This document shows, one piece after another, positions 22,747-27,336 of a stretch of DNA of 27,336 bases. Position numbers and translations under genes: made by a program. Position 1 is the first letter of the stretch. The number at the start of each line of letters is the position of its first letter. The notes beneath the pieces are model-generated. The model saw only the letters and a program-made list of their open reading frames with translations. It ran no database searches and had not been told where the DNA came from. The stretch is from UBA5272 sp964577625 (GTDB lineage: Bacteria > Patescibacteriota > Minisyncoccia > Phycocordibacterales > UBA5272): NCBI GenBank assembly GCA_964577625.1, contig CAZNZP010000002.1:1-27336 (forward strand), read 5' to 3'.

Positions 22747-22758
22747 TAAAGCTAAGTA

Positions 22759-24027
22759 TTATTTTCTAATTTTATTTCTTAAAAATTTATGATAATTAAT
22801 AGCGAAACGATGCGTTTCTTCATTTAAAGAAATAATCTCCTTTTCACATTTTCTAACTATTTTCTCATCTTTTTTTCTTAAAACCAAAACTTCTCTAGCT
22901 TTATGTTTTTCATTTTTTACCACTGAAGCAAAAATTATTTTTCCTAAAAGGTCTTTTGATAAAGAATTTTCTATTCTTTTATAAATATATTCCAAATGAG
23001 TTTTCCCGCCATCTATCACTAAAAGATTTGGATATTTCCATTCAGAATGTCTGAATCTTCTTTCTAAAATTTCTACCAATCCCTCCAAGTCATTATTAGT
23101 CTTTTCTGTAAGTTTAAATTTTTTATATTCACTCTTTTTGAATTCCCCATCTTCAAAAACACACATTACCCCTACCCTGTTTACCCCAGAAATATGAGAA
23201 ACATCATAGCTTTCTATTCTCATTTCTTCTGAGTCATCTTTATATAAAGTTTCTTTTTTGATTAAATTAATATCTTTTAAATAATTAAAAGCTTTGATGC
23301 GTTCCAAAATCTTACCTGCTTCTTCAAATTTTTTTTCTTTAGCTTTAAGTTTCATTTCTTTTTCTAAAGATTTTAAAAGTTTATTTATTTCTCCAGACAA
23401 AATACTTTCTATATTTTTAAGATTTTTAGCATATTCTTTTTTGGAGATAGCTCCGACACAAGTTCCCGCACAAAGTCCAATCTGATAATTAAAACAGGGT
23501 CTTTTTTCATTTAGTTTACATTTGTCTCTATAGGGGAAAATTTTACGAATAAACTTCATAATCTCCACAAGCTCTGCTTTAGAAATAAAAGGACCAAATT
23601 TTTTGGAAATTTTTAAATCTTCTAATTTTTCTATTTCCCTTCCACGCATTATAAGAACTTTAGGAAAATCTTCTTTAGTGAAAACTACATAAGAATAACT
23701 TTTGTCATCTCTTTCTTTCACATTAAAAAATGGCTGAAGCTCTTTAATATACTTTGATTCTAAAATTATAGCTTCCAGGACTGAAGAAGTTTCTAAATAA
23801 AAAATATCTTTAGTATTTTCTATCATACTTAAAATTCTCGTCCCACGAGTTGTCACCAAATCATTTGAAAAATAACTTTCTACCCTGTCCTTTAAGATTG
23901 TAGCCTTACCGACATATAAAACATTTTTCTTATTTGGAATATTTTTACTGTTATGTTTTTTATCTAAAAAGAAATAAACACCACTATTATCTGGTAATTT
24001 ATATTTTTTAAAATCTTCCTTTTTCAT
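22759..24027 (-). CDS. uvrC: Excinuclease ABC subunit C, short form without HhH domain
   Basis: UvrC makes the two incisions of nucleotide excision repair. This one has 422 residues, against about 600 for E. coli. Present: the GIY-YIG domain for 3' incision (DNSGVYFFLDKK, NVLYVGKATILKDRVESYF), the Cys-rich stretch CFNYQIGLCAGTCVG, the UVR motif (KAKEKKFEEAGKILERI) for UvrB contact, and the RNase H-like domain for 5' incision with ESYDVSHISG, VIDGGKTHL and EETHRFAINYH, i.e. both Asp residues and the His of the active site. The protein stops shortly after the last motif, so the C-terminal helix-hairpin-helix DNA-binding domain is missing. The 32 bases to the next gene leave no room for a frameshifted remnant. 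The promoter overlaps a palindrome at the start codon. Confidence 0.94.
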   Translation of the reverse strand: MKKEDFKKYKLPDNSGVYFFLDKKHNSKNIPNKKNVLYVGKATILKDRVESYFSNDLVTTRGTRILSMIENTKDIFYLETSSVLEAIILESKYIKELQPFFNVKERDDKSYSYVVFTKEDFPKVLIMRGREIEKLEDLKISKKFGPFISKAELVEIMKFIRKIFPYRDKCKLNEKRPCFNYQIGLCAGTCVGAISKKEYAKNLKNIESILSGEINKLLKSLEKEMKLKAKEKKFEEAGKILERIKAFNYLKDINLIKKETLYKDDSEEMRIESYDVSHISGVNRVGVMCVFEDGEFKKSEYKKFKLTEKTNNDLEGLVEILERRFRHSEWKYPNLLVIDGGKTHLEYIYKRIENSLSKDLLGKIIFASVVKNEKHKAREVLVLRKKDEKIVRKCEKEIISLNEETHRFAINYHKFLRNKIRK

Positions 24028-24044
24028 TGCTATAAATATAGCAA
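24027..24044. repeat. Palindrome at the uvrC start
   Basis: TTGCTATA (24027-24034) and TATAGCAA (24037-24044) form a perfect inverted repeat with a 2-base spacer. It contains the extended -10 box and its inner edge is the first base of the uvrC start codon. It could be an operator. Confidence 0.45.
24035..24043 (-). promoter_or_regulatory. Extended -10 promoter of uvrC, probably leaderless
   Basis: TGC-TATATT on the minus strand; the predicted start is near 24028, within a base or so of the ATG at 24027. The mRNA would be leaderless. Confidence 0.5.
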
Positions 24045-24062
24045 AAAGCTAAAACTAAAACA

Positions 24063-24083
24063 AAACCCCATTTTGTGGGGTTT
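24063..24083 (-). terminator. Terminator of the small membrane-protein gene
   Basis: AAACCCCA (24063-24070) pairs with TGGGGTTT (24076-24083) around a 5-base loop. It starts 3 bases after the TAG of the gene at 24086 and separates it from uvrC. Confidence 0.75.
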
Positions 24084-24085
24084 GA

Positions 24086-24442
24086 CTATTTTATAATTTT
24101 AAACCATTTACCAATCAGCGGAAGAGGACGCTGTCTTTCATCCCAACCATTTAAGAATCCAATTACAATTAATATGATTACAAACAATCTAAAAGCCGGC
24201 AACAAAAGCCATCCAAAAACTGGGAGCATTCCTAATATTGTATACCCGACAAATCCAAAAATTAACAAAATTAGTCCTTGATTGGCATGAAATTTACTTT
24301 GTTTAGATTCAGGAATAGCCAAAAGAGGTAAGAAAAAAAGTACATAAGCAAAAGCGTAAAAAATGTTTTCATTTTCAGAGTTCTCAGATTTTTTATCTTT
24401 AATCTCTTCTACAACAATTTCTTTTTTTTCTTCGTTTTCCAT
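24086..24442 (-). CDS. Small membrane protein resembling Tic20/DUF4870 family
   Basis: From the ATG at 24442 it has 118 residues. The first 30 are charged (Glu/Lys/Ser). Three hydrophobic helices follow: about 29-46 (FYAFAYVLFFLPLLAI), 59-77 (GLILLIFGFVGYTILGM) and 79-103 (PVFGWLLLPAFRLFVII onward). Between helices 1 and 2 is KFHANQGLIL, like the basic-FHanQ motif found at the start of a helix in DUF4870/Tic20-like small membrane proteins. The final part (GWDERQRPLPLIG) is also reminiscent of that group. Function unknown. A TTG start six codons upstream was rejected because it lies inside the promoter. It starts 20 bases after the HEPN-like gene but has its own promoter at 24451-24459. It ends with TAG. 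Confidence 0.72.
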   Translation of the reverse strand: MENEEKKEIVVEEIKDKKSENSENENIFYAFAYVLFFLPLLAIPESKQSKFHANQGLILLIFGFVGYTILGMLPVFGWLLLPAFRLFVIILIVIGFLNGWDERQRPLPLIGKWFKIIK

Positions 24443-24450
24443 ATGCTTAA

Positions 24451-24459
24451 AGTATAGCA
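24451..24459 (-). promoter_or_regulatory. Extended -10 promoter, near-leaderless
   Basis: TGC-TATACT on the minus strand in the 20-base gap after the HEPN-like gene. The predicted start is near 24444, about 2 bases before the ATG at 24442. Confidence 0.55.
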
Positions 24460-24462
24460 AAA

Positions 24463-25743
24463 TTATTCAAATATTTTAAATTCTTTAAATACTGCTCTAT
24501 AAAGCTCTATAGTATTTCTAGCAATTCTCTCAGAAAGGGCAAATCGAGAGCCGTCATGAGCAATACGATTTCTAATTTTATGTGCTGCCCAAGCTAAATC
24601 TAAAGTATTGAAATTTGTCATCTTTAATTTATCAGCTAAAGTAAGACCTTGATAACCTCTGTCGTGGAGTATTTCGTCTAAAAGATTATCCGCTTCCAAA
24701 ATTCCTATTCTCCATATCGCCTCTTCTTTACCTTGCATATATCCAATAACTGTATTCCAACGAGACATATACCACTCTTTTCTATCATCTTGATAAGCAT
24801 ATTTTAATTTGTCTTCGGTAGAAAGTGGAATATTAATAGCTACTTGCTCTATAGTTTCTGTTGGAGTATTTACATTCTCTATACCAGTATCTAAAGACTT
24901 TTTAATTTTAATTACTTTATTTTCTTTAACTGGAATTACATTCTTAACTTTATAACTTAAAAGAATGTCTTCTTTTTCTTTTATCCTATCTACCTCTTCA
25001 TAAGTCAAATCACTTTCATCAATAGGCAATCCAGATATTCCTCCCGGTAAACTATTTTCAATTTTCTCTTCTTTTTGTTCTGCAATTCTTTCTTGGAAAG
25101 TTTCTTGTACTTTTAACTTTTCTAGTTCGGCAATTCTTTTAGCTCTCGCTTCTTTTTTAGCCACTTCTTTTTCTAATTTAGTTTTTTCTTTTGCTTCATT
25201 GATTGGAGCAAGGGTAATGAATAACCATTTCAACATTGAATAAATAAGCCAAATCAAAACAAAAAATGTTAAAAGAGTTAGAATATCATTAAAGAAAGCT
25301 ATGATTGGATTTTGTATAGAATATTGTAAATTTGCAAACCAAGGATCATTATTCACTTTTCCAACTGTATAACCAATATCGCCAGGATTAAGACCGTAGC
25401 TAGTTGAGCCACTGCTAGAAATTGTCCCGACTCCATCACCTCTTCCCCAACCAAAAAGATTTTGTCTTAATGTGTCCCACCAAGACATCTTTTCAGCACC
25501 ACTTCCACTACCACCTAAATAAAGAACACCAGAATTTGGGTCAAAATTGTTTGAAAAATTCCCTAAAGCACTAGGATCTTTAATCCAACCTCTATCTCGC
25601 AAACCATCCCAAGCGTCATACTTATGATCAGCTAAATATTGAGCTTTATCAATTCTCAAAATCCAAAATAAAAATGCATAGCGAATAGCCAAAAGTATGT
25701 TGTAAACGACGTTAAAAATATAATCCAGATTAAAAGAATACAT
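24463..25743 (-). CDS. Two-helix membrane protein with a HEPN-like C-terminal domain
   Basis: A 426-residue protein of no described family that I recognise. Layout: a short N-terminus, membrane helix 1 at about 9-31, an outside loop at 32-146 rich in Gly, Ser, Asn and Trp, and a long second hydrophobic segment at about 147-179. Then come a charged coiled coil (184-228), a low-complexity linker and a helical C-terminal domain (about 328-424). In that domain a helix carries KIRNRIAHDG with Arg391-Asn392 and His396. The R-N-x3-H form is the Rx4-6H active-site motif of HEPN domains, which are RNases in many toxin, abortive-infection and CRISPR proteins. The region before it (LLDEILHDRGYQGLTLADKL) also fits DUF4145/HEPN-type proteins. 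The domain would face the cytoplasm. No MNT antitoxin gene is adjacent. The assignment is by motif and pattern only. Confidence 0.6.
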   Translation of the reverse strand: MYSFNLDYIFNVVYNILLAIRYAFLFWILRIDKAQYLADHKYDAWDGLRDRGWIKDPSALGNFSNNFDPNSGVLYLGGSGSGAEKMSWWDTLRQNLFGWGRGDGVGTISSSGSTSYGLNPGDIGYTVGKVNNDPWFANLQYSIQNPIIAFFNDILTLLTFFVLIWLIYSMLKWLFITLAPINEAKEKTKLEKEVAKKEARAKRIAELEKLKVQETFQERIAEQKEEKIENSLPGGISGLPIDESDLTYEEVDRIKEKEDILLSYKVKNVIPVKENKVIKIKKSLDTGIENVNTPTETIEQVAINIPLSTEDKLKYAYQDDRKEWYMSRWNTVIGYMQGKEEAIWRIGILEADNLLDEILHDRGYQGLTLADKLKMTNFNTLDLAWAAHKIRNRIAHDGSRFALSERIARNTIELYRAVFKEFKIFE

Positions 25744-25747
25744 GCTT

Positions 25748-25770
25748 TATGATATAAAAATTATATCATA
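25748..25770. repeat. Inverted repeat at the HEPN-like gene promoter
   Basis: TATGATATAA (25748-25757) and TTATATCATA (25761-25770), 10-bp perfect arms with a 3-base loop. It lies between the gatA stop (25781) and the ATG at 25743 and contains the extended -10 box. It could be an operator or a weak end signal for gatA. Confidence 0.5.
25760..25768 (-). promoter_or_regulatory. Extended -10 promoter of the HEPN-like gene
   Basis: TGA-TATAAT on the minus strand, a perfect hexamer. The predicted start is near 25753, giving a leader of about 10 bases. Confidence 0.6.
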
Positions 25771-25780
25771 ATTTAAGATT

Positions 25781-27253
25781 TTACTTTTTTAAAAAGTCTT
25801 CCAATTCTTTAGCGATTTTAAATAGTTTTTTATCTTCAAAAAGATTACCAATAAAGTGTATAGACTTTGGTAGATTTTCACTATTCACTTCTTCTTTTTT
25901 AGTAGTTGGTACTGAAATAGCTGGAGCTCCAATAATATTAGCTGGCACAGTGAATAAATCAGCTAAATACATAGTCAAAGGATTGGTAATCTCTCCAAAT
26001 TTCCATGGAAGCATAGAAGAGGTCGGAGTCATAACTACATCAACCTCTGCAAAGACTTTCTCAAATTCCATTTTCAGAATCTCTCTAGCCACTACAGCTT
26101 TATTATAATAAGCATCAAAATATCCGGCAGACAAAATGTATGTTCCAAGTAAAATTCTTCTTCTCACTTCATCTCCAAGACCAGCTGTGCGAGAATTAGT
26201 AAAATTCTCTACAGTATTTCCTCCTAATCTAGAAAGACCATATCTAACTCCATCGTACCTTCCCATATTGGAAGAAACTTCTGCTGGGCAAAGAATATAA
26301 TAAATCGCTAAAGCTTTATCTATATTTGGAATATCAACCTCTACAACTTCATAGCCAAGAGTTTTAAAATTATTAATTTGTATTTCAAAGTCTTCTAAAA
26401 TCTTCTCATCAATCGCTTTTCTCATTTTTTCATCATTCAAAATTTTTGGAATACCAATTTTCCTGTGTCCCGCCGTAGCTTTAGCGGAGGCAGATTCTCT
26501 GATATTTTCTGGCACGCTAGTAGCGTCTTTTTTATCGTAAAAAGAAATTAACTCAAAAAAAGATTCTGCATCAGAAATATTGTTTGTAAAAGTACCAATT
26601 TGATCCAAAGAAGATCCCATAGCGATTAACCCATATCTAGAGACTGAGCCATAAGTTGGTTTAAAACCTACTAAATTACAAAAAGCAGATGGGAGACAAA
26701 TTGATCCACCAGTATCAGACCCTAACGCTAAAGGCACATAATCTGCTGCTACAGAGGCCGTAGAGCCCGCAGAAGAGCCACCAGGGACTCTTTCTTTATC
26801 AAGCGGGTTTCTTGTCGGACCATAAGCAGAAGTCTCTCCAGAGCTTCCCATAGCAAACTCATCCATATTTGTCCTTCCAAGCAAAATAACCCCATTTTCT
26901 TTCAATTTTTCTATAATACTCGCGTCATAAGTCGCTACATAATTTTCAAGCATTTTTGATCCAGCTGAAACTTTTTCACCAGCTACCAAAATATTATCTT
27001 TGACTAAAATTGGTACCCCTGTCCAAAGCCCCCCTTTCCCTTCGTCTATTAAACTTTGCGCTTTATCAATTTGCTCATTAATAAAACTAGCAGAGTAAAA
27101 ATCTATAACAGCGTTCAAATCTTTTTCTTCTGAAACTTCTTTATTGAATTTCCTCTCATTACTTTTAATAATTTCTAAAGATTGATCAACCAACTCTCGT
27201 ACAGTAATTTTTTTAGAAACTAAATCTTCGTGAATTTGTTTTACAGCTCTCAT
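25781..27253 (-). CDS. gatA: Glutamyl/aspartyl-tRNA amidotransferase subunit A
   Basis: The 490-residue amidase subunit of GatCAB, which frees ammonia from glutamine to convert mischarged Glu-tRNA(Gln) or Asp-tRNA(Asn). Amidase signature: VPILVKDNI with the catalytic Lys, GSSGETSAYG and PGGSSAGSTASVAA, then GSDTGGSI with the nucleophile Ser, and VGFKPTYGSVSRYGLIAMGS. After GGSI the usual Arg-Gln is Cys-Leu, a minor departure. Residues about 252-265 (RESASAKATAGHRK) are an insert encoded by the palindromic repeat at 26468-26494, in the loop before IGIP, where it should be tolerated. It follows gatC by one base, and gatB must be elsewhere. The gene ends 38 bases before the next start. Confidence 0.96.
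   Translation of the reverse strand: MRAVKQIHEDLVSKKITVRELVDQSLEIIKSNERKFNKEVSEEKDLNAVIDFYSASFINEQIDKAQSLIDEGKGGLWTGVPILVKDNILVAGEKVSAGSKMLENYVATYDASIIEKLKENGVILLGRTNMDEFAMGSSGETSAYGPTRNPLDKERVPGGSSAGSTASVAADYVPLALGSDTGGSICLPSAFCNLVGFKPTYGSVSRYGLIAMGSSLDQIGTFTNNISDAESFFELISFYDKKDATSVPENIRESASAKATAGHRKIGIPKILNDEKMRKAIDEKILEDFEIQINNFKTLGYEVVEVDIPNIDKALAIYYILCPAEVSSNMGRYDGVRYGLSRLGGNTVENFTNSRTAGLGDEVRRRILLGTYILSAGYFDAYYNKAVVAREILKMEFEKVFAEVDVVMTPTSSMLPWKFGEITNPLTMYLADLFTVPANIIGAPAISVPTTKKEEVNSENLPKSIHFIGNLFEDKKLFKIAKELEDFLKK
26468..26494. repeat. REP-like palindromic element, copy 2, in frame inside gatA
   Basis: A 27-base element, 22 of 27 identical to 3098-3124, sharing the core CGTAGCTTTAGCG. 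It is read through in frame on the minus strand as part of ESASAKATAG in GatA. The stem pairs at positions 3/23 and 6/20 are C:G here and T:A in copy 1. Confidence 0.7.
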
Positions 27254-27254
27254 A

Positions 27255-27336
27255 TTATTTTTCTTTATTTTTATGTTTATCTAAAACTTGAGAAACTTCA
27301 ATATAGTCTCCGTTTCTAATTGGAGCATTTTCTAAA
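27255..27336 (-). CDS. gatC: Glutamyl/aspartyl-tRNA amidotransferase subunit C (3' end only)
   Basis: The last 26 codons of an open frame that enters from the window edge and ends with TAA at 27255-27257, one base before the gatA start codon. The residues LENAPIRNGDYIEVSQVL fit the C-terminus of GatC (family: rENaP....g.f.VPkvl), a belt-like subunit that stabilises GatA-GatB. Position directly upstream of gatA supports this. The rest of the gene lies outside. Confidence 0.85.
   Translation of the reverse strand, partial: LENAPIRNGDYIEVSQVLDKHKNKEK

Noticed and set aside
22478..22792. 104-residue plus-strand frame opposite the ATP-grasp gene
   Set aside because: It is antisense to a well-supported gene and its translation has no family features.
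22727..24027. uvrC as a frameshifted pseudogene
   Set aside because: All catalytic motifs are in frame, the end is close to a conserved motif, and there is no room downstream for a lost HhH domain.
24443..24460. TTG start for the small membrane-protein gene
   Set aside because: The TTG is part of the TTGCTATACT promoter box; the ATG at 24442 fits a nearly leaderless transcript.
24086..25743. HEPN-MNT toxin-antitoxin pair
   Set aside because: The neighbour of the HEPN-like gene is a three-helix membrane protein with no nucleotidyltransferase motif.
26468..26494. The gatA insert as an assembly error
   Set aside because: It is in frame, lies in a loop, and its sequence matches an independent copy elsewhere with paired changes.
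1..27336. UGA recoding to Gly or Trp
   Set aside because: All conserved proteins are full length with the standard code, and the Trp codons I checked are TGG.
1..27336. CRISPR array, prophage, insertion sequence or integron
   Set aside because: No regularly spaced repeats, transposase, integrase or phage structural genes are seen.

Overview
The window is A+T-rich, gene-dense bacterial DNA (roughly one-third G+C by eye) with about 28 protein genes and two tRNA genes. Short housekeeping proteins, a UvrC that ends before the usual C-terminal domain, a NusB-Nudix fusion, a Shine-Dalgarno-poor start context, an 'ASAKATAG'-type insert in GatA and many lineage-specific coiled-coil or membrane proteins point to a member of the Candidate Phyla Radiation (Patescibacteria), most likely Parcubacteria of the Nomurabacteria/Zambryskibacteria kind. 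This placement is inferred from gene style; no 16S gene is present. All genes read through with the standard code. No mobile element, prophage or CRISPR array is visible, so this looks like chromosomal core plus lineage-specific genes.

Layout. 1-534 (-): 5' part of an IscS/NifS-like cysteine desulfurase. 617-2961 (+): infB, rbfA and a small membrane protein. 2975-3330: two divergent tRNA genes (Leu-TAG, Lys-CTT) around a symmetric promoter region, each followed by a hairpin terminator; a 27-base palindromic repeat lies in the tRNA-Leu leader. 3333-5155 (-): DHH phosphoesterase, Ogt alkyltransferase and a ClpP-like protein with an altered triad. 5240-6817 (+): ABC-F ATPase, ending flush against two charged unknown proteins (-, 6818-8241). 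8437-8721 (+): RRM RNA-binding protein. 8791-11653 (-): coiled-coil protein, RNase III, NusB-Nudix fusion, ribosomal protein L32 and a Cys-rich 69-residue protein. 11819-21266 (+): dnaE, secG, a membrane-anchored family 5 solute-binding protein, RNase J, an MFS transporter and an RsuA-family pseudouridine synthase. 21280-27336 (-): small unknown protein, Ddl-like ATP-grasp enzyme, short UvrC, small Tic20/DUF4870-like membrane protein, a two-helix membrane protein with a HEPN-like C-terminal domain, gatA and the 3' end of gatC.

Gene expression appears compact. A TGn-TATAAT type extended -10 box lies just before at least a dozen transcription units, several starts have predicted leaders of only 0-5 bases, and only two starts show a purine-rich ribosome-binding site. 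Of 28 visible stop codons, 24 are TAA, 4 are TAG and none is TGA.

The most interesting observations are: (1) the membrane-tethered HEPN-like protein with an R-N-x3-H motif; (2) a small palindromic repeat whose two copies differ by compensatory base-pair changes, one copy being inserted in frame in gatA and the other in a tRNA leader; (3) the NusB-Nudix fusion with a Lys at a Nudix-box metal-ligand position; (4) the ClpP-like protein lacking the catalytic Asp; and (5) the shared extended -10 / short-leader / no-SD gene architecture.
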